DNA of 64,000 bases from Candidatus Cloacimonas sp. (GTDB lineage: Bacteria > Cloacimonadota > Cloacimonadia > Cloacimonadales > Cloacimonadaceae), in contig DAONFA010000008.1 of assembly GCA_035403355.1 (NCBI GenBank), positions 1-64,000 on the forward strand. Direction: 5' to 3'. The notes below the pieces were generated by a model. That model was not told the DNA's origin. It saw only the letters and a program-made list of their open reading frames with translations, and did no database searches. Of this stretch, positions 19,701 through 28,314 are shown in pieces. Position 1 is the stretch's first letter. Every line of letters begins with the position of its first letter. Made by a program: the position numbers and the translations under genes.

Positions 19701-19873
19701 GGAATTTTTCCATCGGAGGTTATCAAGTTCTGGCAAAATACTTGAAAGACCGTAAAGGCAGAACTCTGGAAGATCCTATCCTTGTTTGTAAAATTGCTAC
19801 TGCTCTAATTAAAACTTTGGAATTACAAAAACCCATAGATAATCTTTATTCCGATTTGGAATCTGCTTTATGA
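16757..19873 (+). CDS. Fused restriction endonuclease / adenine-specific DNA methyltransferase
   Basis: A single-chain restriction-modification enzyme of 1038 residues (type IIG or type ISP-like without the helicase). The N-terminal nuclease domain has a PD-(D/E)xK arrangement: Pro60-Asp61, then Glu76-Ala-Lys78 in YIEAKH. A helical linker leads to the gamma-class N6-adenine methyltransferase with motif I DPAAGTLTFP and motif IV NPPYSG. The C-terminal part (RPFDIRYTYY, GNSRGFHCRTR) matches the target-recognition region of type ISP enzymes. The ATG at 16757 is fixed by an in-frame stop just before it. No separate methylase or specificity gene is adjacent. The flanking duplication at 19856-19952 suggests acquisition by insertion. 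Confidence 0.88.
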   Translation: MEKILKDYLNSLQGVLNRGDAREESFYEVLADLMRQAAEIYNLSDFAITILPKKTEAGNPDFRIWNGKNHIIGYIEAKHPQETNLELIYSSEQLKRYTATFPNLILTNFYEFWLIQHGEIVNRITIGRAINAITMEKTPPVENPDAFGNLLKSYFNFHIPAIESPKELASILARKTRFLRDEVILLELAEEEKKQQKQMLFNFYESFKRLLINNLTEHQFADLYAQTLTYGIFAARTRSQGEFNRELIYKYIPNTLGILKNIFKFISYEEPPKALQVLIDDIAEILYVTDVNSILHKYYIEGKGLDPIVYFYETFLNEYDPELREKRGVYYTPEPAVRYIVHSVNTLLKLRFGLSEGLASSEVTLLDPAAGTLTFPAEAIKIAVQEFKTKYGSGSINKLIKEHILPHFYAIELMMAPYTVGHLKISYLLTELGYPISEEERFQLYLSNTLEPDIPEQIELPFLFDITEECILANKIKDQEPILVIMGNPPYSGESENKNKWIDNLLKADIDGAQSYYKVDGKPLQEKNPKWLQDDYVKFLRFAQWKISKAGKGIVGMITNHGYLDNPTFRGMRQSLLTTFDEIYILDLHGNSKKKEKTPEGTKDENVFDIQQGTAIVLMVKKPEAKKHICHYELYGLREEKYSWLNNTEFKAENYQPISPHSPFYLFKPETSNYEYYLKWSSLPEIFPLNSVGVVTSRDALTIQPTKEKVRKTIHHFASLDASEARIAYKLRKDSRDWKISLAQKDLKDSGLKDENIVPILYRPFDIRYTYYTGNSRGFHCRTRKAVMQHLLKENIALISVRQVKTSANWQHIFIGNCITESCVISNNTSEISYVYPLQIVNDPPQGEIITEKNKAFNYSIEVLNHFKTLWGKKFQPEQLFFYIYAVLHSNIYRRKYAEYLRIDFPRIPFTENYSLFSKLANLGKELADLHLLKSPLLDPPVVKYQGTGPDDSVEKVLYNPAERTIRINKYKYFEGISEEVWNFSIGGYQVLAKYLKDRKGRTLEDPILVCKIATALIKTLELQKPIDNLYSDLESAL

Positions 19874-19952
19874 AAAAGCGGTTCCGGTAAATAATCCCAA
19901 ACACGCTTTTCTAAAAAAAGAGCTCACAATCCAGATTTACATATTTTCAGGT
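19856..19952. pseudogene. Degenerate duplicate of the 3' part of the gene at 15723-16400
   Basis: Bases 19856-19904 match 15748-15796 with few differences, and 19924-19950 match 16000-16026 almost exactly. About 180 bases between the two matched parts have been lost. The last codons and stop of the R-M gene and the stop of the DUF2851 gene both lie inside this remnant. Confidence 0.85.
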
Positions 19953-21239
19953 TTGCCTTACACATTCAGAACAGAGGTGATAACGGCAAAAGCGGTAATA
20001 AATATCTATCAGACCTTGCTGGTAAAGGGTTTGTTTGTTTACAGCGCTAACTTGACCGGGATTTATATGATTGCACATAAAGCGGGTGATATAGTTTTCC
20101 GGCAGGGCTTTAAAGGTTATATATGATTGCAGAACGGATTCCGTCATTTCTGTCCTTGCCAGTTTTTGATAGTAAAGATAGAGAATGGGCAGATAAATAT
20201 TAATGTAAATGTTGTTGATAACGGTAATACCCAAGCCAGGGTTATTTGGCATCAATCCTTCCTGTTTAGGTTTAAACTGTTTACAAAATGCCTGGTATCT
20301 TTTTTGCGGATTGGGTTTGTCTGCTTCAACGGTATTGAGAAAGAAATTTAAAACCCCTTCCTGTAAACAGTGATAGAGAAATTCACTTAATAGAATAAGA
20401 CGAAAAACCGGATGATTTCCTGGACGGATACGAAAAAGTTGCCAATCCGTATTAATTTTACGCGCATAGAATTTCTGTTTCTCAAAAGCAGAAGCAAGAG
20501 TATCATAAAGCTCATTGGTTAAACGGTTACGACTTTTGGCTAATAACCCGGAAGAACCAACAAAGATGCTAATCATTTCTTCAGTTGTAAGTCCCTCTTT
20601 ATACCATTCTTTCAATTTGGCAAAGGAAATGTTCTGCGCCAGTTGAAAAAGATTGAATTTATTCTTGTCATAGCCGGCAGCTTCCATCATTCCTTCATAG
20701 AGAATTTGATCAAAATCGCTTAAAGACAGGGAAGCATTAAATCTGCGCACTTTACCCATAAAACGCTGTTTTCCGGAGAAGGATAAAATGCTTAGTAATC
20801 GGTCATTATCAATAGCAGAAAGCAGATCGCAATAATCACTGCCGCTGGCTAAGGTCTTATCACCAATATCAGCAAGCAGTTTTTGAATTTCAGCGGACAG
20901 CTGATTCTTCAATTCCAGAATTTCTACCAGTTCACCATTTTCTTTCATCGTGAAGGGAGAAGGGCTGTCATTATTCAAGACAATATGTAAAATAACCTGA
21001 TTGTAAAATACATCTTCCTGATGAGAGTGTTTAATCCAATCCTGAGTGTTTATATGAATTTCCACTGCCCCCTGTAAGTCCTCTCCCTCAATAGAAATTA
21101 TGGCATTAACAAAATCGGGACCCCGAAAAGTATTGAATTGACCCTGGTAATTCACTTTCAGGTCTTTACCGCTAACCGTTTTCAGATTTGCAGCCAGGTG
21201 CCCTTCATCCCAAATATGGTAGAGGAATTTTTCATCCAT
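19947..21239 (-). CDS. DUF2851 family protein
   Basis: A 430-residue cytoplasmic protein of the DUF2851 family known from Bacteroidetes and relatives, of unknown function. Recognisable features are the N-terminal FLYHIWDEGHL, the FRGPDFVNAIISI stretch, the GAVEIHINTQDWIKHSH segment (His-rich, nuclease-like in appearance), and a C-terminal Cys/His cluster CNHINPG...CRYHLCSECVRQ. The start ATG overlaps the stop of mtgA by one base, so the two are co-translated. Pairing with a peptidoglycan enzyme may be only operon economy. Confidence 0.85.
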   Translation of the reverse strand: MDEKFLYHIWDEGHLAANLKTVSGKDLKVNYQGQFNTFRGPDFVNAIISIEGEDLQGAVEIHINTQDWIKHSHQEDVFYNQVILHIVLNNDSPSPFTMKENGELVEILELKNQLSAEIQKLLADIGDKTLASGSDYCDLLSAIDNDRLLSILSFSGKQRFMGKVRRFNASLSLSDFDQILYEGMMEAAGYDKNKFNLFQLAQNISFAKLKEWYKEGLTTEEMISIFVGSSGLLAKSRNRLTNELYDTLASAFEKQKFYARKINTDWQLFRIRPGNHPVFRLILLSEFLYHCLQEGVLNFFLNTVEADKPNPQKRYQAFCKQFKPKQEGLMPNNPGLGITVINNIYINIYLPILYLYYQKLARTEMTESVLQSYITFKALPENYITRFMCNHINPGQVSAVNKQTLYQQGLIDIYYRFCRYHLCSECVRQT

Positions 21240-21910
21240 TAAAAATACCTTTGCAGCAGGTTATATCTTTGCATGGCAGAGGGTGATTTGTAGTAGGTTT
21301 GCGGCGTGTAACGAACAGGATTGGTTAAAATGCTGATAAGTTTCATTTCCTGAGTGCGGGATAAAGAACTACAGCTTTTACCATAGTAATATCGGGAAGC
21401 AGTTTCAATACCGTAAATGCCTTTCCCCCATTCCACATAGTTAAAATAGAGCTCCAGCATTCTCTTTTTGCTCATACAAATTTCCATTATCACCGTTGCC
21501 TGAATTTCCAGATATTTACGCAGATAACTCCTGTTTGTAGTAAGAAAAATAGTGCGGGCAAGCTGATTACTGATAGTGCTGGCTCCAAAACGAATTTTCC
21601 CCGCTTTCTTATTGCGTTTGTATGCTTCTTTCACCATTTTCCACTCAAAACCGAAATGCTTGTAATAATTGCCGTCCTCAATGGCTATCAGCATATTTTG
21701 GGCACTATCAGGAATCTTTTCCAGGGGAACATAATATCTTTTGTGCAGCGGATAACCACGCACTAAATATCTTTGTAACATCAAAGGTGTTACCGGAGGA
21801 TTAACAAAATTATACAACAGCGATAAAAAAGCCACTATCCCCCAAAAACATAGATGGATAATAACAATAAATCGTATAATACGCAGCCAGATTGAACGCC
21901 TGCGTTTCAA
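21239..21910 (-). CDS. mtgA: Monofunctional peptidoglycan glycosyltransferase (GT51)
   Basis: Polymerises lipid II glycan chains at the outer face of the inner membrane. A single N-terminal membrane anchor (about residues 10-32) is followed by the GT51 domain: EDGNYYKHFGFEW with catalytic Glu, GASTISNQLART, the second Glu in the YLEIQATVIMEICMSK region, and ELYFNYVEWGKGIYGIETA. At 223 residues it lacks a transpeptidase domain. First gene of a two-gene unit with the DUF2851 gene. Confidence 0.93.
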   Translation of the reverse strand: MKRRRSIWLRIIRFIVIIHLCFWGIVAFLSLLYNFVNPPVTPLMLQRYLVRGYPLHKRYYVPLEKIPDSAQNMLIAIEDGNYYKHFGFEWKMVKEAYKRNKKAGKIRFGASTISNQLARTIFLTTNRSYLRKYLEIQATVIMEICMSKKRMLELYFNYVEWGKGIYGIETASRYYYGKSCSSLSRTQEMKLISILTNPVRYTPQTYYKSPSAMQRYNLLQRYF

Positions 21911-21951
21911 GAAAAATCCTTATTACTGGTGAATATTTCTTATTTAGGAAA

Positions 21952-21969
21952 CCTGAATCGGAATTCAGG
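21952..21969 (-). terminator. Weak hairpin at the end of rpsT
   Basis: CCTGAAT (21952-21958) pairs with ATTCAGG (21963-21969) around CGGA, and includes the rpsT stop codon. The following U-rich stretch on the minus strand is poor, so termination is only possible. Confidence 0.3.
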
Positions 21970-22234
21970 ATTTCTTTTCTATCTTGGTTTTATTAACATA
22001 ATCAGCTAAACGAGCTTTCCTGCGGGAGGCAGTTCTATGGTGAATAACACCTTTTTTAGCTGCTTTATCAAGTTTGGAATAGAGTTCTGCTAAAATCTTA
22101 TCCTTTTCTTCATCGGTAGTAGTGTTATGAATCTTTTTGGAAAGAGTTCTGATAGTGCTCTTTACATAATTATTACGAGCAGCTCTTTTGGTGTCCGTCT
22201 TCATTCTTTTCATAGGTGATTTGTGTTGTGGCAT
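21965..22234 (-). CDS. rpsT: 30S ribosomal protein S20
   Basis: Small primary 16S-rRNA-binding protein of the 30S subunit. The 89 residues are highly basic and helical, with the family pattern HKSPMKRMKTDTKRAARNN at the N-terminus and KKGVIHHRTASRRKARLA near the C-terminus. A GAGAGGA-type site lies before the ATG. It stands alone, as rpsT usually does. Confidence 0.96.
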   Translation of the reverse strand: MPQHKSPMKRMKTDTKRAARNNYVKSTIRTLSKKIHNTTTDEEKDKILAELYSKLDKAAKKGVIHHRTASRRKARLADYVNKTKIEKKS

Positions 22235-22317
22235 TTTTATCCTCTCTTAGATATAAGTATTTATTTATCCCATTTTGGATTGGCGATTGTTTCTGTCAAG
22301 AGAAATCGCAAACGAAG

Positions 22318-22422
22318 TCAAGAGGGCGAGAGGTCGAGGGGTCGAGGGGTCAAGAGGTCAAGAAGTCGAGAGGTCAAGAGGTCGAGAAGTCAAGAGGGCA
22401 AGAGGTCAAGAGGGCGTTACGG
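22318..22422. repeat. Purine-rich 9-10 base tandem repeat (GAGGTCGAG/GAGGTCAAG)
   Basis: About eleven degenerate units such as GAGGTCAA, GAGGTCGAG and GAAGTCAAG in tandem. On the plus strand it is almost pure purine plus TC steps. No gene is supported in any frame. Confidence 0.85.
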
Positions 22423-22606
22423 CAAAGCCAAAAAAAACCGGCAGTAATAAAAAGAAAAGAACTAACATAAGCAAATCAACCGTAATTCCTTGTAGTTAAT
22501 ATAACTATAAAGCCAGTCAAAACTATTCGGTGAAGCGGGAAATATACTATTGGGAGTAGTATTAGAAAGAGCCATATTCCTCAATTTCAATTATCCTTCT
22601 CTAATT

Positions 22607-22810
22607 TTATCTGCGTAATCTGCCTGCCATCATCTTTTTTCGGTGTTTTCGGTGTCCTCGGTGGCTACTTTCTCTTTTCTCATCTGCGTAATCTGCGTAA
22701 TCTGCGTGCCTTCATCTTTTTTCGGTGTCCTCGGTGGCTAATTTCTCTTTTTTTATCTGCGTAATCTGCGTAATCTGCGTGCCCTCATCTTTTTTCGGTG
22801 GCTACTTTTC
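22607..22810. repeat. Three tandem copies of a composite ~55-75 bp repeat
   Basis: Each copy combines ATCTGCGTAATCTGCGTG, then CATCTTTTTTCGGTG, then TCCTCGGTGGCTA and a TTCTCTTTT tail. The ATCTGCGTA part recurs at 52108-52156 and 53369-53402, and the TTTTTCGGTG part near 53287. Confidence 0.9.
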
Positions 22811-22812
22811 CC

Positions 22813-23646
22813 TTACAATGTATAAATAACAATATCTGCAGCGTATTTCCGGTGCAATTCATTCAGATGTCTTAAAAGCCGGTATTCTCTTTCAATTTGT
22901 TGCACCCTGGCATACAGGGAATCTTTAATCTCTTCAAAGGGAATATATTCTTTATCTTTGTGACCTGTCTTCATCAAAATATGATAGCCGTAAGGGGATT
23001 TGAATGGCTGGCTGATTTCATCCATTTTTAAGGAAAAGGCAACTTCTTCAATTTCAGGTATCATTTTTCCTTTAGGAAACCAGCCCAAATCTCCGCAGAC
23101 AGTATTACTGGGGCAATCGGAATATTTTTGGCAGTAATAAATGAAGCTATTTGCGTTATGAATTTGTTTACGAAGCTGCATCGCTTTAGCTTTGCTTTCT
23201 TCGTTGTTATCGCTAATCAGGATATGCGAGCAGCGCACCTGTTCCGGTTTTAAAAAATATTCTTTTTGTTCTTCGTAGAATTCCTGAATTTTAGCGTTTG
23301 TTACAGGAATATTTTGCGGGCACACGGAATTGATGTATTTGTTAATCATCAAGTTCTGTTTTAGGAGTTTTTCCATCTCCTGGGGAGATAATTCTTCCAG
23401 CGAAGTGCTCCAGAGTTTCAGGGTATCTTCTTTATCCAGAAGTTCCCATATAGCGTTATCGTATTCGGTATCACTTATTTTTATGCCTGTTTCAATTGCT
23501 TTATAGAGCAATAGGCATCTATCTATCAAACGCTTTAAAGCTCCTTCCAGGCATTTTTGCTGTTCAGCACCGCTAACTTTTGCGCATTCGCGTTCCAAAT
23601 CTACCCGGGTTATTTCAAATTCAAATACTTTGGCTACTATTGGCAT
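22813..23646 (-). CDS. Parvulin-type peptidyl-prolyl isomerase (NifM/PrsA-like)
   Basis: A 277-residue isomerase without signal peptide or lipobox, so probably cytoplasmic, as in NifM. The N-terminal helical region (about 1-125) is followed by a complete rotamase domain (about 130-235): VRCSHILIS, KYSDCPS, GDLGWFPKGKMIPEIEEVAFSL and SPYGYHILM. The C-terminal helix ends the protein. A strong GAGGTGG site precedes the ATG. It stands alone between repeats and miaA and has its own promoter candidate. The client protein is unknown; no nif genes are in the window. Confidence 0.88.
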   Translation of the reverse strand: MPIVAKVFEFEITRVDLERECAKVSGAEQQKCLEGALKRLIDRCLLLYKAIETGIKISDTEYDNAIWELLDKEDTLKLWSTSLEELSPQEMEKLLKQNLMINKYINSVCPQNIPVTNAKIQEFYEEQKEYFLKPEQVRCSHILISDNNEESKAKAMQLRKQIHNANSFIYYCQKYSDCPSNTVCGDLGWFPKGKMIPEIEEVAFSLKMDEISQPFKSPYGYHILMKTGHKDKEYIPFEEIKDSLYARVQQIEREYRLLRHLNELHRKYAADIVIYTL

Positions 23647-23700
23647 TTACCACCTCGGCTTAACCTATCCTTTTTTCGGTATGATTATATTATAAAGAAT

Positions 23701-23729
23701 AATTTAATCAAGACAGGGTAGGTTGTCAA
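23701..23729 (-). promoter_or_regulatory. Candidate promoter of the parvulin gene
   Basis: On the minus strand TTGACA (23724-23729) and TAAATT (23701-23706) have a 17-base spacer. The -10 match is imperfect, and a TATAAT lies further downstream at an unsuitable distance. Confidence 0.4.
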
Positions 23730-23759
23730 ATTGAAAGTGAGCTGATATTAAAGAATTGC

Positions 23760-24650
23760 TTATAGCGGTGTGGAAACTGTGATGCCTGCAGAAGAAATAG
23801 TCAAATCAAAGGTGCCCCTCCGATACCAGGTAATCTGTCTTTTAGCATAGTTTCGTTGATGTTGGGCAGCCAGGATAGTGCACTGTTCCAAGCTCGCTTC
23901 TTTTTGGAAGTAAGGCAAAAATTCCTTATAACCAAGACATTTAAGCCCGGGTGAATTTTCCGTGTAACCCAAGGCAAAAAGGTTTTCAATTTCATCCAGC
24001 AAGCCCTGAGCCAGCATTTTTTCCATTCGCAGATTAATTCGTTGGTATAGTTGCGGACGGGGAATATCTATCAGGATACGGAAAGCGTTATATTTACAAT
24101 CCGCTTTTTGCTTAAGCCAATGTTCCGATAAGGGAAGCCCCGTACCCAAGGCAACTTCCAAACCGCGTAAAATGCGTTGGGTATCATTTTCGTTTATTTT
24201 ACCGGCAAAATCGGGATCAAGCTGTTGCAATTCAGAATACAAAGCAGCAAGACCTTCCTCTTTATAGCGTTGTTTCAAATTTTGTCTAATTTCTTCCGGT
24301 AAAGGAGGCAGGGTAAAAAGTCCTTTCAACAGCGCTTTGATATATAAACCCGTCCCTCCGCAAATAATAGGAATTTTACCTTCAGAATACAGTTTTTCAA
24401 TAATCATAGAAGCATCGGCTGCGAAAGTGCCTGCATTATAACTTTCATTGGGGTCTATAATATCTATTAAGTGATGTTTAACTCTTTGTTGTTCTTCTTT
24501 GGTAACTTTAGCGGTGCCGATATTTAGAAAGCGATAGACCTGACGGGAATCAGCAGAAATAATCTCTGTATTCAATATTTCCGCCAGCGCTATGGCTAAA
24601 GCTGTTTTCCCTGAAGCGGTAGCACCTTCAATCGTAATTACCGGAATCAT
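23760..24650 (-). CDS. miaA: tRNA dimethylallyltransferase MiaA
   Basis: Transfers a dimethylallyl group to N6 of A37 in tRNAs reading UNN codons. P-loop GATASGKTALA is at about residues 9-19, then the family motifs SADSRQVYR, the KHHLIDIIDPNESYNAGTF stretch and GGTGLYIKALL. The C-terminus has YAKRQITWYR, which contacts the tRNA. It has 296 residues, the usual length. The start overlaps the mutL stop by four bases, a classic mutL-miaA pair. Confidence 0.97.
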   Translation of the reverse strand: MIPVITIEGATASGKTALAIALAEILNTEIISADSRQVYRFLNIGTAKVTKEEQQRVKHHLIDIIDPNESYNAGTFAADASMIIEKLYSEGKIPIICGGTGLYIKALLKGLFTLPPLPEEIRQNLKQRYKEEGLAALYSELQQLDPDFAGKINENDTQRILRGLEVALGTGLPLSEHWLKQKADCKYNAFRILIDIPRPQLYQRINLRMEKMLAQGLLDEIENLFALGYTENSPGLKCLGYKEFLPYFQKEASLEQCTILAAQHQRNYAKRQITWYRRGTFDLTISSAGITVSTPL

Positions 24651-26539
24651 AAAGTGCGTTTAAATTTCTTTTCAAAATCAGTTAGCGGAATTTTGAGCAT
24701 CAAGGGTCTGCCATGCGGACAAAAATAGGGCGTCTGACAAGCAAAAAGCTGATTGATTAAATTCAGCATCTCTTTACGGGAAAGTTTATGATTAGCTTTT
24801 ATTGCCGCTTTACAAGCAATTGATTTTGCCAAACTAACTCTGAAATCGGTATTCACTTCCAGTTCCTGTTCCAGTTGCTTCAATATTTCAATAAAGACCT
24901 TTCCACTGGCAAAGTCCGTTAGTTCTGCAGGGATTTCTTCAATCACAAGGGAATCGCCGCTAAATTTTTTTAAAGTAAAACCCACCTTTTCCAATAGTTC
25001 CAGATTTGCTTCCACCAGCTCTTTAATTTCGGCAGCAATATAGGGTGGAATATCTATCACCAAAGGGATAAGCAGTTTTTGCCGCACCGCGGGGGCTCCT
25101 TCACTGCGTTGAATCAATCTTTCAAAAATTATTCTTTCGTGAGCAGCATGCTGGTCAATTACTACTAAACCGTCTTCTACCTGAAAAAAGATATAGGTAT
25201 TATGAAACTGCCAGGGATTGATGTAGTCCTCTTCATTTTTCAGTAAAATATCATATTTCTGCTGCTCCGTGGGCTGGTCAGTAAATATATCCTGGATTTC
25301 GTTTTCTTCTTTGTCCAGGTTCAAAACGGGCATAACTTCATCAGGAGAAGAGCTATTTTCCTGTTGGAAAAGGTCATCCTGGAAAAGCTCTCCAAATTCC
25401 TTTTTGTAAGCAGAGAACTGCGGAACTTTAATATTTTGCACAAAGATATCGCGTTCCAGGGAAGTGGCTTTTTCCCCTGAGACAGCATTTTGAAATTTAT
25501 CGCGGGCACTGGCAAATTTGCTGTCTTCATAAGCCCGGAGTGCTTTAGTAAGCGTTTCCAGAACCAAAGAATGCACCAGGTTGTTTTCCCGAAAACGCAC
25601 TTCCATTTTAGCAGGATGCACATTCACATCAATTTGTTCCGGCGGAATATCCAAAAAGATTATATAGGGAGGTGTAGTTCCTTTTTGCCAAGCGCTGGTT
25701 TTTAAAATAAAAGGTTCGTAGGCAGCTTTAATACTGTGCCTCACGGTTTTATCAAAGATATAGCGTCCGTTTATAAAAGTATATTGGGCATCAATAAGTT
25801 TATCTGACCTATCTTCCAAACCGAAAATATACCCGCTTACGGAATAATCAGAATAAGCACCCTGAACGGGAATAATATCATCCTCAAAAAAACCACCGCC
25901 AAAGACCTCTTCAAGGCGTTGTTTTCTATCCGAACAAGCAATGTAATTCAGCTTTTCTTTATCGTCTATCACTAACCGGAAACTGATTTCGGGATACACC
26001 AATGCCTGATAATGAATATATTTATAAATATGTCTGGCTTCCACAGGAGTCGTTTTTAAAAATTTTCGCCTTGCCGGCAGGTCTTTAAACAATCCTCTAA
26101 CCGTTACGGCAGTTCCAGTGTTAGCAGAGGTTTTGGCTACATTCAGTAATTTACCATTGGCAAATTCTATAATGGTAGCCATTTCCTCTTCAGCTGTCCG
26201 GGTTACTAAATGCAATTGGGAAACAGAAGCAATTGAAGGTAGCGCCTCACCTCTAAAACCCAGAGAATCAATATGAATAATATCTTCCACGGTTTTTATT
26301 TTGCTGGTGGAATGGCGTTCAAAAGCCAGCATTGCATCATCAGAGCTCATTCCGCAACCGTTATCTATTACTCTAATCAGGTCTTTACCACCATTTTCTA
26401 TAGCTACGATAATACTATCGGCACCTGCATCAATAGCATTTTCCACCAGTTCTTTCACTACCGAAGCAGGACGTTCAATAACTTCCCCGGCGGCAATTTT
26501 ATTCCGAACATCTTCAGCAAGGATATGGATATTAGACAC
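24647..26539 (-). CDS. mutL: DNA mismatch repair protein MutL
   Basis: GHKL ATPase that links MutS to strand incision. The N-terminal ATPase motifs are intact (IAAGEVIERP, ELVENAIDAGAD, DNGCGM, GFRGEAL). The C-terminal domain carries the endonuclease motif DQHAAHERIIFE and the zinc-site motifs ACKAAIKA and FCPHGRP, so this is a nicking-type MutL, as expected where MutH is absent. It has 630 residues and starts at GTG (26537-26539 complement). It is nine bases downstream of the kinase gene and overlaps miaA. Confidence 0.97.
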   Translation of the reverse strand: MSNIHILAEDVRNKIAAGEVIERPASVVKELVENAIDAGADSIIVAIENGGKDLIRVIDNGCGMSSDDAMLAFERHSTSKIKTVEDIIHIDSLGFRGEALPSIASVSQLHLVTRTAEEEMATIIEFANGKLLNVAKTSANTGTAVTVRGLFKDLPARRKFLKTTPVEARHIYKYIHYQALVYPEISFRLVIDDKEKLNYIACSDRKQRLEEVFGGGFFEDDIIPVQGAYSDYSVSGYIFGLEDRSDKLIDAQYTFINGRYIFDKTVRHSIKAAYEPFILKTSAWQKGTTPPYIIFLDIPPEQIDVNVHPAKMEVRFRENNLVHSLVLETLTKALRAYEDSKFASARDKFQNAVSGEKATSLERDIFVQNIKVPQFSAYKKEFGELFQDDLFQQENSSSPDEVMPVLNLDKEENEIQDIFTDQPTEQQKYDILLKNEEDYINPWQFHNTYIFFQVEDGLVVIDQHAAHERIIFERLIQRSEGAPAVRQKLLIPLVIDIPPYIAAEIKELVEANLELLEKVGFTLKKFSGDSLVIEEIPAELTDFASGKVFIEILKQLEQELEVNTDFRVSLAKSIACKAAIKANHKLSRKEMLNLINQLFACQTPYFCPHGRPLMLKIPLTDFEKKFKRTL

Positions 26540-26547
26540 TTAAAACC

Positions 26548-28209
26548 TCAATAACGGAAAATACTGCCGTCTGTAAATTCTCTGATAATAGAATTATACG
26601 GTACCAGAGAATCGGCAATATCTTTACAATTGGCAATTAAACCGGAAAGACGCTTAGCTTCCATATAGGCAGAAGAGGAAGGAGAAACCCTCAATAGCAA
26701 TTTCCAGGCATATTTACGAATTACGCCAATTTCATAAGTTAAACTGCTGTTAAACATATAATCCGCATTTTCCTGATAGGGAAAAATATTCTTTTCTTCA
26801 CCTTCACGCACATCCTGCCAACGGCTTAATGTCTCTTCAGCGCTGTAACCCCTATAACGATGATCGCGAATAATTCTTCTAAGCAATCTGCAATCGGTTG
26901 TAGAAATCCGGTTATGATTATCTAAATTCAACTGATTGAGGGCACTTACATAAATTTTCACTTTTTTATGGGCAGGAATGGAAGCAGTTAATGTTTCATT
27001 CAATCCATGAATACCTTCCATTACAATAATGCTGTTAGAAGTGAGTTTTACGAAATTATTGCTGTGACGCCGAACTCCTCTGGTAAAATCATAGCGGGGT
27101 AATTCTATCTGTTCTCCTTCCAGCAATTGATTCAGCTGCAAATTCAAATAATCCAGGTCTAAAGCATAGATGGACTCAAAATCGTATTCCCCGTTTTGTT
27201 TTCGGGGGGTTTTATCCCGGGGCAGGAAAAAATCATCCATTCCAATAACCACAGGTTTTGCTTTACACGCTTGCAATTGAACGCCTAAGCGTTTGGCAAA
27301 GGTAGTTTTTCCGGAGGAGGAAGGACCTGCAATTAACACAATTTTCACCTCTTGCCGGGTAACAATATCGGCAGCTATTTCCGCAATTTTTTTCTCGTGC
27401 AGCGCTTCTTCCACCTGAATGAATTCTGAGACCTCATAGTTATCAATTAGTTTATTGATGTCTATTATATTATGTACGCGTAAAATATCCAGCCATTTAT
27501 CCTGTTCCTGGTGCAGAGAGAATAATTTGGCAGGAAGTTGAAAGGGATTGATTTCCATTTTATCATCCCGACTGGGAAACCTTAAAATAAATCCGGGAGC
27601 TCTATAAACAATATCAAAGCTCTTTATTTTGCCTGTTCTTTCCACCAGAGGATGACTGAAGCTATCATAATACTTTCCGCATCTATATATTTCCACATTT
27701 TCCTGATAGTGGTATTTCAGGTTTTTCAGCACATCTTTGCGTCCCATAGAACTAAAAATATCCAGTGCTTCATCCGTTTTCACTACAATCTTTTCTATCG
27801 GTAAATCACTGTTAACAATATTCTGCATCTCATTTTTCAACCGACTGCAATCCTCTTCCGTAAAATTCTGCGAATTGAATACCTCGCAAAAAACACCGTC
27901 CGCAATGGAATGTTCAATAACCAGAGAGTGCTCGGTTCCCATCAAAGTATATAGTGCTTTAGCCATAATAAAGATAGTGCTATCCTGATAAATTCTATAG
28001 CCCTCCGGGTGTGAATAGGTGAGGCAATCAATCAGGGTTTCCCTATCCGGGGCGTAATCTTCATTGACATATTCCTGATGATTTATTTTAATGGTTAAGA
28101 TCAGGGATTTATTTATCGTCGTTCTTTTTATAATATCGGTGAGCGGAGCGGGTTTATCCAGCTCCAGCAAAGTATGTTTAATTCCGTTTAAGCGAATGTC
28201 TAAAATCAT
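26548..28209 (-). CDS. Nucleoside (uridine-like) kinase with N-terminal TGS and tRNA_SAD-like domains
   Basis: A three-domain protein of 553 residues. It has a TGS-like ubiquitin fold (about 1-65), a threonyl-tRNA-synthetase second-additional-domain homologue with the HSLVIEH (HxxxxxH) motif, and a C-terminal P-loop kinase of the uridine kinase/phosphoribulokinase family. P-loop GPSSSGKTTFAKRL is near residue 295; GMDDFFLPR and YDFESIYALD follow. Such fusions are annotated as uridine-kinase-related. It probably phosphorylates a nucleoside, but the synthetase-like half suggests nucleic-acid or amino-acid sensing. First gene of the kinase-mutL-miaA operon; AGGTAG precedes its ATG. Confidence 0.85.
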   Translation of the reverse strand: MILDIRLNGIKHTLLELDKPAPLTDIIKRTTINKSLILTIKINHQEYVNEDYAPDRETLIDCLTYSHPEGYRIYQDSTIFIMAKALYTLMGTEHSLVIEHSIADGVFCEVFNSQNFTEEDCSRLKNEMQNIVNSDLPIEKIVVKTDEALDIFSSMGRKDVLKNLKYHYQENVEIYRCGKYYDSFSHPLVERTGKIKSFDIVYRAPGFILRFPSRDDKMEINPFQLPAKLFSLHQEQDKWLDILRVHNIIDINKLIDNYEVSEFIQVEEALHEKKIAEIAADIVTRQEVKIVLIAGPSSSGKTTFAKRLGVQLQACKAKPVVIGMDDFFLPRDKTPRKQNGEYDFESIYALDLDYLNLQLNQLLEGEQIELPRYDFTRGVRRHSNNFVKLTSNSIIVMEGIHGLNETLTASIPAHKKVKIYVSALNQLNLDNHNRISTTDCRLLRRIIRDHRYRGYSAEETLSRWQDVREGEEKNIFPYQENADYMFNSSLTYEIGVIRKYAWKLLLRVSPSSSAYMEAKRLSGLIANCKDIADSLVPYNSIIREFTDGSIFRY

Positions 28210-28314
28210 TTTCTACCTGCTTTCCCTTCCTTTAGGGGATACTTGAAGTTATTTTTTACATAAACCAAGGATTTGGTGATTATGATTTAGTCAAGAAATT
28301 AGGAGATGCGGCAA

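Noticed and set aside
22607..22810. CRISPR-like array (regular repeats)
   Set aside because: Units are composite and adjacent without unique spacers of constant length, and no cas genes are present.
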